Shown here piece by piece: positions 18,445 through 26,523 of a stretch of 42,043 nt of DNA. The notes beneath the pieces are model-generated. The model did not search any database, had not been told where the DNA came from, and saw only the letters and a program-made list of their open reading frames with translations. Location: positions 1-42,043 of the forward strand of contig JAIOPE010000083.1 in assembly GCA_021414065.1 (NCBI GenBank), read 5' to 3'. Position 1 is the first letter of the stretch. The number at the start of each line of letters is the position of its first letter. A program made the position numbers and the translations under genes. The DNA comes from Planctomycetota bacterium. GTDB taxonomy: Bacteria; Planctomycetota; JAJSAM01; JAJVHW01.

Positions 18445-20133
18445 CTACCGCTTCGACAAGACGAACGGCCCCATTACCAGCGCGTCCAGGCCCGTCACGG
18501 CGTAGACCTCTAGGGCTTCGCGCGGATGAACGGCCGGCGGTCGTCCGGGCAGGTTCAGGCTGGTGTTGATGAGCGCCGGCAGGCCGCCACTCGCCCGCCC
18601 GAAGGCCGCGAGGAGCGCGTGGAAGGCCGGCTCGTGCTGCGCAGACACGCCCTGCGACCGGCAGATCCCCGCCGACGAGATCGTGCTCCTGAGCGCGCCC
18701 CGGTGCGCTTCACGGACGCGGTCCCAGACGAGCATGTAGGGCGACGGACGCCCGCCCTCGAACACATCCCCCGCCCGCTCCTCGACGATCGACAGGCCGA
18801 ACGGATGGTGATCCTCGCGCGGCTTGACGTCGCGCAGGAGGCGCGACTTCGTCTCGGGGTGCGCCGGATGGGCGAGGATCGCGCGGTGTCCGAGGCCGCG
18901 CGGGCCGAATTCGGCACGCCCCTCGAACCAACCGACGATCTCGCCCCTCGCGAGACGCTCCGCCGCCGCAGCCGCCGCGTCGGGGACGCGGGTGTACGGG
19001 AGCCGCGCGCAGCGGAGCGTCTCTTCGATCTCCGCGTCGGTGTAGGCCGGACCGAGTGCCACCGACCCGAGCGGCTCCGGCCGCGCCCCGGTCACCTGCG
19101 AGTAGACGTGCAGGGCCGCGCCGATCGCCGTGCCCTCGTCGCCTGCGGCCGGATTCACGTGAAGGTGCTTGAACGGTCCCTCGGCCGCGAGGCGGCCGTT
19201 GACGACCCAGTTCAGAGCGACGCCGCCCGCGAAACACAGCGCATCCTGTCCCGTCCGCTGCTGGAGGTGCCGCGCCGCGTGCAGCACCGCCTCCTCGATC
19301 GTGCTCTGGAGCGACGCCGCGATGTCGCGGTGCCGCTGCAGCACCGGTTCTCCCGGCATCCGGCGCTCGCCGAACACCTGGGTGAACCGACCGGACAGCG
19401 CCGCGAGGCCCTCGCGGTAGAGGAAGTACGCCGGGTCGAGGTGGAACGCTCCGTCGGGAAGCAGTCGGACGACCTCGTGGAACTTGTCGCGATAGAGCGG
19501 TTCGCCCTGGCTCGAGATCGACATGACGCGGAACTCGTCGTCCTGCCCGGTGAACCCGAGGAAGTCGCTGACTGCGGCGTACAGGAGGCCGAGGCTGTTC
19601 GGCATGTGGTCCACGCGGAAGACGTCGATCGCCGTCCCGTGCCCTTCACCCTGAGCCGACGTCGAGACCTCGCCGCGTCCGTCCATGTCGAGCACTGCAG
19701 CCCGATCGAAGGGGCTCACGAGGAAGGACGACGCCAAGTGCGCCAAGTGGTGCGGGACCGTGTGGAACCGACCGTCGCGCCCCGTGCGCAGGTCCTCCAC
19801 CGCCTTCAGGTACCGGAGCGTCGCGTGGATCTCGTCGTGGAAGATATGGAACGCCTGGAACTCCGGCGACTCGAAGAAACTCTCGCCGTACCAGTCGAGC
19901 ACCTTCGAGCGGAGTGCCAGCCAGGGGTTGTTCGCCACGGCGACGTGGTCCACCGCAGTGGCGTCCGCGCCCGCGATCCGCAGACACTCCGCGATGGCGC
20001 GGGCGGGAAAGCCGCCCTGATACTTCACGCGCGTGAGTCGCTCCTCTGCGACCGCGGCGACGACTCTCCCGTCGCGCACGATCGCCGCACTCGAGTCCTT
20101 GTACCCGAGTCCGCCGAGTCCGAGGATCAGCAT
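18445..20133 (-). CDS. second NodU-family carbamoyltransferase, divergent C-terminal lobe
   Basis: The product is 562 aa from ATG 20133, 2 bp after the upstream stop. The N-terminal part has LGLGGLGYKDSSAAIV, the metal-site VPHHLAHLASSF and LDMDGRGE; the middle has FAGGVALNWVVNG and GDEGTAIGAAL. In the YrdC-like lobe, FGPRGLGHRAI is close to the family, but the usual R-x-PFRPFAPS is replaced by REDHHPFGLSIVEE and the NTSFN-R-GEPIV motif reads NTSLNLPGRPPAV. It is therefore a distant paralogue of the enzyme at 11690-13393 and probably carbamoylates a different substrate, or has altered donor handling. It is the last gene of the nucleotide-sugar operon beginning at 26431. Confidence 0.85.
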   Translation of the reverse strand: MLILGLGGLGYKDSSAAIVRDGRVVAAVAEERLTRVKYQGGFPARAIAECLRIAGADATAVDHVAVANNPWLALRSKVLDWYGESFFESPEFQAFHIFHDEIHATLRYLKAVEDLRTGRDGRFHTVPHHLAHLASSFLVSPFDRAAVLDMDGRGEVSTSAQGEGHGTAIDVFRVDHMPNSLGLLYAAVSDFLGFTGQDDEFRVMSISSQGEPLYRDKFHEVVRLLPDGAFHLDPAYFLYREGLAALSGRFTQVFGERRMPGEPVLQRHRDIAASLQSTIEEAVLHAARHLQQRTGQDALCFAGGVALNWVVNGRLAAEGPFKHLHVNPAAGDEGTAIGAALHVYSQVTGARPEPLGSVALGPAYTDAEIEETLRCARLPYTRVPDAAAAAAERLARGEIVGWFEGRAEFGPRGLGHRAILAHPAHPETKSRLLRDVKPREDHHPFGLSIVEERAGDVFEGGRPSPYMLVWDRVREAHRGALRSTISSAGICRSQGVSAQHEPAFHALLAAFGRASGGLPALINTSLNLPGRPPAVHPREALEVYAVTGLDALVMGPFVLSKR

Positions 20134-20135
20134 GG

Positions 20136-20642
20136 TCAGCGCCTCCGAGCGCGCATCAGCGCGCGAACGATTCGGTCTCCCAAGGTGGCGGCGTCGGCCG
20201 CTCCCACGTCCTCGATCTCAGCCGTGAGGCCCTCGTCGCGCAGCACGCGAGCCTGCTCCGCATCGTGCACCAGGAGCACCGGACACAAACGGTCCGTGGC
20301 GCGGGCAGGTCCGGCGTCGGCAGCGCGTTCGCCCGCGCCGACACGGAGCACCGGCACGTGCGCACGCAGCGCGGTGGATGCGACGGCGACGGCCGCCGCT
20401 CCCCCACCGACGAGCAAGACGGCGTCCGCACCGGCGGGTCGTCCGTCGCGCGGCGCGAGCGCGGCGCCGACGCTCTCGGCCGCGATGGCGGCGTCAGGGA
20501 CGTCGAGCGACACGGCTTCGATCCCGATCGAGAGGAAGCGGAGCCGGATGTCGAGCGCTGCGTTGAATGCGCGCATGGCGCTGTCGAGCGACGCGACCAC
20601 TCCCGCGTCTGCGCCGGGCGTTCGAATTCGCAGCACCCTCAT
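20136..20642 (-). CDS. truncated, catalytically divergent WecB-like (UDP-GlcNAc 2-epimerase N-lobe) protein
   Basis: The product is 168 aa from ATG 20642 (ATGA overlap with rmlB); the open frame further upstream is shadow of rmlB. MRVLRIRTPG resembles the WecB start MKVLHVAGAR. ADAVLLVGG (72-80) aligns with PDLVIVVGD of the WecB at 24333-25457, VPVLRVGAGERAAD (96-109) with the HVEAGLR region, and DRLCPVLLVHDAEQARVLRDEGL with the following helix. The acidic residues used by WecB enzymes (Asp95, Glu117, Glu131 in E. coli) correspond here to Gly80, Gly102 and non-acidic positions near 113, and the whole C-terminal lobe is missing. It thus looks like a pseudo-enzyme or regulatory remnant, yet high third-position GC and tight coupling indicate it is translated. 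The homology is read by eye and is moderate. Confidence 0.6.
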   Translation of the reverse strand: MRVLRIRTPGADAGVVASLDSAMRAFNAALDIRLRFLSIGIEAVSLDVPDAAIAAESVGAALAPRDGRPAGADAVLLVGGGAAAVAVASTALRAHVPVLRVGAGERAADAGPARATDRLCPVLLVHDAEQARVLRDEGLTAEIEDVGAADAATLGDRIVRALMRARRR

Positions 20643-21685
20643 CGACGTCCCTCGGCGTCTCGCAGACGGCCTGAGTACATCGTCTCGTAGTACTCGCGGT
20701 AGGCACCCGACTTCACCCGGCGCCACCAACCCTCGTTCGACTTGTACCACTCCACGGTGGCGCGAAGTCCGTCTTCGAGACGCACCTGCGGAGCCCAACC
20801 GAGTTCCGCCCTCGCGACGCTTGCGTCGATCGAGTAGCGGCGGTCGTGCCCTTTCCGGTCCTCGACGTGGCGAATGAGCGACTCCGGCTTCCCGAGGATC
20901 GCGAGCAGTTCCTTCAGGAGCACCAGGTTGGGGCGCTCGCCGTCGTGTCCGCCGATGTTGTAGACGCCGCCGGGGCGACCGCGTTCGGCGGCCGCGAGGA
21001 TCGCGCGATTGTGGTCGTCGACGTGCAGCCAGTCGCGCACCTGCATCCCATCGCCGTAGACGGGGAGCGACTGGTCGGACATTGCGTTGGTGATCATCAG
21101 GGGCAGGAACTTCTCGGGGAACTGGAAGGGGCCGTAGTTGTTCGAGCAGCGGGTGATCACGGCCTCGAGTCCGTGCGTCCGCGCCGCGGCGCGCACCAGC
21201 AGATCCGCCGACGCCTTGCTGGCGGCGTACGGACTGTTCGGGAGGATCGGCGAGTCGGTGCGGAACGACGGTTCGTCGGGACCCAGCGTTCCGTAGACCT
21301 CGTCGGTGCCGACCTGCACGAAACGGGCGATGCCGTTGCGCCGGGCGAAGTCGAGCATCGCCTGCGTTCCGAGCACATTCGTGCGGAGGAACGGGAACGG
21401 GTCGCCGATCGACCGATCCACGTGAGTCTCTGCGGCGAAATGAACGAGTACGTCGAACCCGCCGCCCTGGAGCGCCGCGGCCTCCCAGGCAAGCGGATCG
21501 GCGATGTCGCCCCGGACGAATCGGTACCGCAGGTCCTGCTCGACGTCGCGGAGGTTCTCGAGATTTCCCGCGTACGTGAGGGCATCGAGGTTCACGACCG
21601 TTGCGTCCGGTCGCTCGCGCAGGAGCAGACGCACGAAGTTCGAGCCGATGAAGCCTGCACCGCCTGTCACCAGCCAACGTGTCAC
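20639..21685 (-). CDS. rmlB: dTDP-glucose 4,6-dehydratase
   Basis: The product is 348 aa from GTG 21685 (GTGA overlap with rmlD). It is an extended [20 protein letters not shown] binds NAD, VHFAAETHVDRSI and VGTDEVYGTLG carry the catalytic Thr-Asp-Glu characteristic of RmlB, and YAASKASADLLV holds the Tyr-x3-Lys pair. RCSNNYGPFQFPEKFLP and GDGMQVRDWLHVDDH are further RmlB hallmarks. It converts dTDP-glucose to dTDP-4-keto-6-deoxyglucose in the cytoplasm. It lies between rmlD and the small WecB-like gene. rmlC is absent, so dTDP-L-rhamnose synthesis is not complete from this cluster alone. Confidence 0.95.
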   Translation of the reverse strand: MTRWLVTGGAGFIGSNFVRLLLRERPDATVVNLDALTYAGNLENLRDVEQDLRYRFVRGDIADPLAWEAAALQGGGFDVLVHFAAETHVDRSIGDPFPFLRTNVLGTQAMLDFARRNGIARFVQVGTDEVYGTLGPDEPSFRTDSPILPNSPYAASKASADLLVRAAARTHGLEAVITRCSNNYGPFQFPEKFLPLMITNAMSDQSLPVYGDGMQVRDWLHVDDHNRAILAAAERGRPGGVYNIGGHDGERPNLVLLKELLAILGKPESLIRHVEDRKGHDRRYSIDASVARAELGWAPQVRLEDGLRATVEWYKSNEGWWRRVKSGAYREYYETMYSGRLRDAEGRR

Positions 21686-22542
21686 GAGTGAGCCTCCCGC
21701 GCGGCCGCCTCCGAGAGGTAGGCCGCCAAAGCGTCGCGCCACGATCGCAACCCGGCCCCGGTCTCCTGCGCAAAACGCGAGCAGTTGAACACCGAGTACG
21801 CAGGCCGCGGCGCCGGGCGCGCGAGGTCGGCAGCCGTCGTCTCGCCGATCGCCACGTCCGCGAGCCCGCTGAGGTCGAGCGTGGCGCGCGCGCACTCGTA
21901 CCACGTGCACGACCCGGCGTTCGCCACGTGGTACACGCCTTCGCTGCCGCGGTCGAGGATCGCGACGATCGCGACCGCCAGGTCCTCGACCCAGGTCGGA
22001 CTGACGCGCTGGTCGGTGACCACGCGCAGCGGTTGGCCGGAGCGAGCGCGGGCCAGGATCGCGTCGGGGAACGACTTCTTTCCGGCGCCGTACAGGCTCT
22101 GCGCGCGGACGATCGCCCACCGTGGCGCGAACTCGCGCACCGCGAGTTCGCCTGCGAGCTTGGATCGTCCGTACGCGGAGAGCGGGCGCGGGACGTCGCT
22201 CTCGACCCAGGGCGAAGCGCTCGTCCCGTCGAACACGTAGTCCGTGGAGACCTGCAGCATCGGAGCGCCCTCTGCGCGGCAGGCGGCGGCGACGTTGCGA
22301 GCGCCGACCGCGTTCACGCGGTGGGCGAGCGACTCGTCGCGTTCGCACCCGTCCACGTCCGTCACCGCCGCCAGGTTGACGACCCGGTCCGGGCGAACGG
22401 CCGCAACGATCCTTGCCACAGCGTCTGCGTCCGTCACGTCAAACTCGGGTAGGTCCATCGCGTGGACTTCGTGGCGTTCCGCCAGACGCCGCGAGAGGGG
22501 CATCCCGAGGAGCCCCCGGGCGCCGGTCACGAGTACCTTCAT
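21682..22542 (-). CDS. rmlD: dTDP-4-dehydrorhamnose reductase
   Basis: The product is 286 aa from ATG 22542 (ATGA overlap with rmlA); the longer frame upstream is shadow. MKVLVTGARGLLGMPLSRRL is the NADPH site, FDVTDADAV, VVNLAAVTDVDGCE, STDYVFDG and YGRSKLAGE (Tyr-x3-Lys) follow in the order of RmlD. LRVVTDQRVSPTWVEDLA is the substrate-domain signature. It reduces dTDP-4-keto-rhamnose to dTDP-L-rhamnose. Without RmlC in the window, either an rmlC elsewhere supplies its substrate or the enzyme makes another 6-deoxyhexose. Confidence 0.92.
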   Translation of the reverse strand: MKVLVTGARGLLGMPLSRRLAERHEVHAMDLPEFDVTDADAVARIVAAVRPDRVVNLAAVTDVDGCERDESLAHRVNAVGARNVAAACRAEGAPMLQVSTDYVFDGTSASPWVESDVPRPLSAYGRSKLAGELAVREFAPRWAIVRAQSLYGAGKKSFPDAILARARSGQPLRVVTDQRVSPTWVEDLAVAIVAILDRGSEGVYHVANAGSCTWYECARATLDLSGLADVAIGETTAADLARPAPRPAYSVFNCSRFAQETGAGLRSWRDALAAYLSEAAAREAHS

Positions 22543-23279
22543 CCGCGGCGCGAGATCCGGAGGTCGCGGACGAGACGGTTCGCCAGGTGCAGCGACTCGA
22601 AGGTGCCGGCGTCGGTCCACCACCCCTCGATCTCCTCCGCGTGGAGGTCGCCGCGACGCAGGTAGGCGTTGTTGACGTCGGTGATCTCCAACTCGCCGCG
22701 GTCGGATCGCTTCAGGCCGTCCACCACGCTGTAGACCGAGTTGTCGTACATGTAGACGCCGATCACGGCGAGGTCGGTCTTCGGCTGTTTCGGCTTCTCC
22801 TCGATACCGATCACGCGGCCCTGCGCGTCGATCTCGGCCACCCCGAAACGACCCGGGTCATGCACCTTTTTGAGGAGGATGCGGGCGCCGCTCCGCTGTT
22901 CGCGGTACCGCTGCACCGCGCCGGTGATCGGGTTCTCGAGAATGTTATCTCCGAGGATCACGACGAGATCGTCGTCACCGACGAAGTAGCGCGTCAGCCC
23001 CAGCGCCTCGGCGATGCCGCCGGCACCCTTCTGGTATCCGTACTCGAGGTGTTCCAGGCCGAAAGCGTCGCCGTTGCCGAGGAGTTGCAGGAAGTGACCC
23101 GCGCTCTCGCCGCCTGTGACGACCATGATGTCGCGGACACCAGCCTCGACGAGTGCGCGGATGGGGTAGTAGACCATCGGCTCGTCGTAGATGGGGAGCA
23201 GGTGCTTGTTGGTCACGCGCGTCAGCGGGTGCAGGCGGCTGCCCATGCCTCCGGCTAGGACGACTCCCTTGAGTGCCAT
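22539..23279 (-). CDS. rmlA: glucose-1-phosphate thymidylyltransferase (short form)
   Basis: The product is 246 aa from ATG 23279 with GGAG 7 bp upstream. GVVLAGGMGSRLHPLTRVTNKH is the nucleotide-binding G-x-G-x-R-L-x-P-x-T/K signature, and DEPMVYYPI, GDNILENP, EEKPKQPKTD and VYMYDNSVY are RmlA motifs. It is about 45 residues shorter than the proteobacterial RmlA because it lacks the C-terminal allosteric helices, like the short forms of other phyla, so dTDP-rhamnose feedback may be weaker. It makes dTDP-glucose, the substrate of the RmlB encoded two genes downstream. Confidence 0.93.
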   Translation of the reverse strand: MALKGVVLAGGMGSRLHPLTRVTNKHLLPIYDEPMVYYPIRALVEAGVRDIMVVTGGESAGHFLQLLGNGDAFGLEHLEYGYQKGAGGIAEALGLTRYFVGDDDLVVILGDNILENPITGAVQRYREQRSGARILLKKVHDPGRFGVAEIDAQGRVIGIEEKPKQPKTDLAVIGVYMYDNSVYSVVDGLKRSDRGELEITDVNNAYLRRGDLHAEEIEGWWTDAGTFESLHLANRLVRDLRISRRG

Positions 23280-23325
23280 GGCGATCTCCGTGAGTTACGA
23301 AGTGAACGTTCGGAAGTAGGACGAG

Positions 23326-24336
23326 CTAGACGTCGGCCTTCGGGGCCTTCGTCGGCTTGGCGCGCGGCGGCTTGACCACCTTCGCCTTCGGCGGGCGCTG
23401 GTCGAACGAGGCCACCGTGCGTTCGAGGCCCTCGCGCAGTCCCACGCGGGGCCGATAGCCGACGACGTCTGCCGCCTTCGTGATGTCGGCGAGCGAGTGG
23501 CGGACATCGCCGGGGCGGCCGGGCTTCAGCTTCGGCTCGAGCACCTTGCCGACGATCTCGCCGATCATGTTGCAGAGCCCGCCGATCGTCACCCGGTCGC
23601 CGCACGCGACGTTCACGTACTCGCCGGCCGCCCGCGTGGCGTGGCACGCGAGCATGTTGGCTTCGACCGCGTTCTCCACGTACGTGAAGTCGCGGGACTG
23701 TTTGCCGTCGCCGTAGATCGTCGGACGCTGGCCTGCGAGCAGCATGACGACGAACTTCGGCACCACGGCCGCGTAGTCGGACTCCGGGTCCTGGCGCGGT
23801 CCGAAGATATTGAAGTAGCGCAGCGAAACCGTCTCCAACCCGTAGTTCATCGTGAACACGCGGCAGTAGTGCTCGCCCGCGAGCTTGCTGACTGCGTAGG
23901 GAGACATCGGCTGCGGGGCCATCGACTCGATCTTCGGGAGGGTCGGCGTGTCGCCGTAGGCCGACGACGACGACGCGTAGACGACGCGCTTCACACCCGC
24001 CTCGCGCGCTGCGACGAGTACGTTCAGCGTGCCGGTCACGTTCGTCTCGTTCGACGACACCGGGTCTTCGACGCTGCGGGCGACCGACGGGAGCGCCGCG
24101 TGGTGCAGGACGAACCGCTGCCCCTTCATCGCTTTCGCGAGGTCGCCGGGCTTGCGGATGTCGCCCTCGATGACGCGGAGCTGCCGCCCTTCGAGGTGTG
24201 CGATGTTCTTCATCCGGCCCGTGCTGAAGTTGTCCAGCACGGTCACCATGTGCCCGTCCGTGACGAGTCGTTCGCAAAGGTGCGACCCGATGAAGCCCGC
24301 TCCGCCCGTCACGAGATAGCTGTCGTTCGCCATCAT
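23326..24336 (-). CDS. NAD-dependent nucleotide-sugar C4-epimerase (WbpP/TviC-like) with basic C-terminal tail
   Basis: The product is 336 aa from ATG 24336 (ATGATG overlapping the wecB stop). [43 protein letters not shown] and YAVSKLAGEHYCRVF place it in the extended SDR family; LRYFNIFGPRQDPESDYAAVVPKF is typical of UDP-GlcNAc/UDP-GalNAc C4-epimerases such as WbpP. Together with the UDP-HexNAc 6-dehydrogenase at 26524 it could make a GalNAc/GalNAcA donor. The last 25 residues are unusual for the family: a Pro/Lys/Ala tail (RPPKAKVVKPPRAKPTKAP) that could bind an acidic partner or membrane surface. Confidence 0.85.
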   Translation of the reverse strand: MMANDSYLVTGGAGFIGSHLCERLVTDGHMVTVLDNFSTGRMKNIAHLEGRQLRVIEGDIRKPGDLAKAMKGQRFVLHHAALPSVARSVEDPVSSNETNVTGTLNVLVAAREAGVKRVVYASSSSAYGDTPTLPKIESMAPQPMSPYAVSKLAGEHYCRVFTMNYGLETVSLRYFNIFGPRQDPESDYAAVVPKFVVMLLAGQRPTIYGDGKQSRDFTYVENAVEANMLACHATRAAGEYVNVACGDRVTIGGLCNMIGEIVGKVLEPKLKPGRPGDVRHSLADITKAADVVGYRPRVGLREGLERTVASFDQRPPKAKVVKPPRAKPTKAPKADV

Positions 24337-25457
24337 GCCTCCTGCCAGTTGTTCCGCCCCGCCGCGGCTCGTACGAGCACGCCGGAGAGCACATGGTCCG
24401 CGATTCGCTCCGCCGCCCGCCCGTCCCAGAACTCGGGGCGTCGCGCGGCGACGCGCTCCGAGAGAGCGTTCCGCGCCGCAGCCTCGATTGCCTCCGGCGC
24501 GCCGCCGACCAGTCGGTTCGTTCCGTCTGTCACGGTGGCCGGCCGCTCGGTGTTCGGGCGCAGCGTAAGGCAGGGGACGCCGAGAACGGTCGTCTCCTCT
24601 TGCACGCCGCCGGAATCCGTGAGCACGAGCCGTGCGCCGTCGAGCAGCGACAGGAACTCGAGGTAACCGAGGGGATCTATCAGACGCACCGCCGGATTGC
24701 CTTCGAGCCGCGCCAGGAGTCCGTGCCGCGCGAACGCCTGCCGGGTGCGCGGATGCACGGGGAACACGAGGGGGACCAGGCGCGCGACGCGCTCGACGGT
24801 TTCGACTGCGCGCGCCGCATCCACCTCTGCGTCCACGTTCGACGGTCGGTGCAGCGTGAGCATGCCGTACTCGTCGGGCAGCCCCATCCGAGCTCGCATC
24901 CCGAGCGCGCGTGCGCGATCCCGGTGCCGGAGCAGCGAATCGATCATGACGTTTCCAACGAGAACCGTCCGCCACGCTGGGATGCCCTCGGCGCGGAGGT
25001 TGTCCACCCCGGACTGCTCGGAGCAGTACAGAAGGTCGCAGATCGAGTCCGTGACGAGGCGATTGATCTCCTCGGGCATGGTCCGATCGAAGGAACGCAG
25101 ACCGGCTTCGACGTGCGCGGTGACGATGCCGAGCTTGACAGCCGCGAGCGCGCACGCCGCCGTGCTGTTCACGTCGCCGACCACGATCACGAGGTCCGGC
25201 TTCTCCTCGAGGAGAACGCCCTCGAAACGATCCAGGACCATCGCCGTCTGCTTCGCGTGGCTTCCGGACCCGACTTCGAGGTTCGCCTTCGGACGGGGAA
25301 TTCCCAGGTCGTCGAAGAAGAGATGGCTCATCTTCTCGTCGTAGTGCTGCCCCGTGTGGACCACCGGGGCCTCCACGCCTCGCGCTTCGAACGCGGCAGT
25401 GAGCGGCGCGATCTTGACGAAGTTCGGCCGTGCTCCGGCGACGTGCAGGACTTTCAT
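24333..25457 (-). CDS. wecB: UDP-N-acetylglucosamine 2-epimerase (non-hydrolysing)
   Basis: The product is 374 aa from ATG 25457 (ATGA overlap); upstream open frame is shadow. MKVLHVAGARPNFVKIAPL, VHTGQHYDEKMSHLFFDDL, VVGDVNSTAACALAA, AHVEAGLRSFDRTMPEE and LLTLHRPSNVD-type segments occur in family order. The catalytic acids are present (Asp in VVGD, Glu in HVEAG, Glu in MPEE), as are LTDSGGVQEE and CLTLRPNTERPAT of the C-terminal UDP site. It interconverts UDP-GlcNAc and UDP-ManNAc, which the dehydrogenase at 26524-27837 could oxidise to UDP-ManNAcA. Confidence 0.94.
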   Translation of the reverse strand: MKVLHVAGARPNFVKIAPLTAAFEARGVEAPVVHTGQHYDEKMSHLFFDDLGIPRPKANLEVGSGSHAKQTAMVLDRFEGVLLEEKPDLVIVVGDVNSTAACALAAVKLGIVTAHVEAGLRSFDRTMPEEINRLVTDSICDLLYCSEQSGVDNLRAEGIPAWRTVLVGNVMIDSLLRHRDRARALGMRARMGLPDEYGMLTLHRPSNVDAEVDAARAVETVERVARLVPLVFPVHPRTRQAFARHGLLARLEGNPAVRLIDPLGYLEFLSLLDGARLVLTDSGGVQEETTVLGVPCLTLRPNTERPATVTDGTNRLVGGAPEAIEAAARNALSERVAARRPEFWDGRAAERIADHVLSGVLVRAAAGRNNWQEA

Positions 25458-26431
25458 GTGCGCAGGCCCTGGTACCAAGCGGCGAAGAGCCGAACACCGA
25501 CGTCGAGCGAGGTGGTCGGGCGATAGCCGATCTCGTCCGCCGCGAGAGTGCCGTCCGCGCACGTCAGCGGGACGTCCCCCGGGGACGCGGGCAGGTGTTC
25601 GAGTACGGCGCGCACACCCCAAACGCGCTCCAACGCGGCCACCAGATCGTTCAGCGAGACGGTCACGCTGTTGCCGAGGTTGTACACGCGGTAGCCGCGA
25701 CCGTGCGCGTGGTCGAGCGCACGGACGACGCCCGCGACGACGTCGGCGACGTAGGTGTGGTCGCGGCGCATCGAGCCGTCTCCGTAGAACGGGATCGGCT
25801 TGCCGGCCAGCATCTGCGCGCTGAACTTGTGGATCGCCATGTCGGGGCGCTGCCGCGGGCCGTAGGCGTTGAAGAACCGGAGCGCCGTGACGTCCATCCC
25901 GTGCAGGGCGGCGAACGTCTTACCAAGCAGTTCGCACGCCTGCTTGGAGCATGCGTACGGCGAAATCGCCACAGCCGGAGGATCGCTTTCGCGGAACGGC
26001 GCATCGGTTCGCGCGCCGTACACCGACGACGACGAGGCCATCACGAACGCGCGAACACCCGAGCGTTGAGCGACGTCCAGGAGCACAGCGGTGCCCGTGA
26101 CGTTCACGTCCGCGTAGAGCGCCGGATCCTCGATCGACGGACGAACGCCGGCCTTCGCGGCGAGGTGGACGACCTCGTCGATGCGCTCGTCTCGAAACAG
26201 GCGCCGCACGAGGTCGCGGTCCCTGATGTCGCCTTCGACGTGCTTGAATCCGCTGACGGCGGCGAGGTCCGACAGGTTTCGCCGCTTGATCGCTGGGTCG
26301 TAGTACGGGTCGAGATTGTCGAGGCCCACCACGCGGCGCCCCGTGGATGCAAGCGCCGCCGCGGCGTGCGAACCGATGAATCCTGCGGCGCCCGTCACGA
26401 GGACGGCACCGGCACGCGAGGACTGGGTCAC
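25454..26431 (-). CDS. UDP-glucuronate 4-epimerase-like SDR
   Basis: About 325 aa from GTG 26431, chosen because GGAG lies 9 bp upstream; a TTG at 26446 is the longest start. VLVTGAAGFIGSHAAAAL is the NAD site. GLDNLDPYYDPAIKRRNL is the hallmark of the CapI/GAE UDP-glucuronate 4-epimerase group, and LAAKAGVRPSIEDP, ASSSSVYGA, YACSKQACELL (Tyr-x3-Lys) and FFNAYGPRQRPDMAIHKF agree. It would make UDP-galacturonate from UDP-glucuronate in the cytoplasm. The start lies only 30 bp downstream of a strong terminator, so it probably needs its own promoter within the upstream gene or relies on read-through. Confidence 0.85.
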   Translation of the reverse strand: MTQSSRAGAVLVTGAAGFIGSHAAAALASTGRRVVGLDNLDPYYDPAIKRRNLSDLAAVSGFKHVEGDIRDRDLVRRLFRDERIDEVVHLAAKAGVRPSIEDPALYADVNVTGTAVLLDVAQRSGVRAFVMASSSSVYGARTDAPFRESDPPAVAISPYACSKQACELLGKTFAALHGMDVTALRFFNAYGPRQRPDMAIHKFSAQMLAGKPIPFYGDGSMRRDHTYVADVVAGVVRALDHAHGRGYRVYNLGNSVTVSLNDLVAALERVWGVRAVLEHLPASPGDVPLTCADGTLAADEIGYRPTTSLDVGVRLFAAWYQGLRT

Positions 26432-26460
26432 GGCGGCAGGCTCCAAGGTCGGCGCATCCT

Positions 26461-26501
26461 AAAACGACGGCGCCCCGGGGCCGACGAAGCCCCGGGGCGC
26501 C
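26461..26501 (-). terminator. rho-independent terminator after the UDP-HexNAc dehydrogenase gene
   Basis: A perfect 13-bp stem GGCGCCCCGGGGC/GCCCCGGGGCGCC with a 7-nt loop at 26469-26501 is followed on the minus strand by CGTCGTTTT, a short U tract. It begins 23 bp beyond the dehydrogenase stop at 26524. Confidence 0.85.
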
Positions 26502-26523
26502 GGGCGAGTCTGGTTGGATCGAG

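Noticed and set aside
18526..20877. 783-residue plus-strand frame opposite the second carbamoyltransferase
   Set aside because: It is complementary to codons of the carbamoyltransferase and has no motif or start signal.
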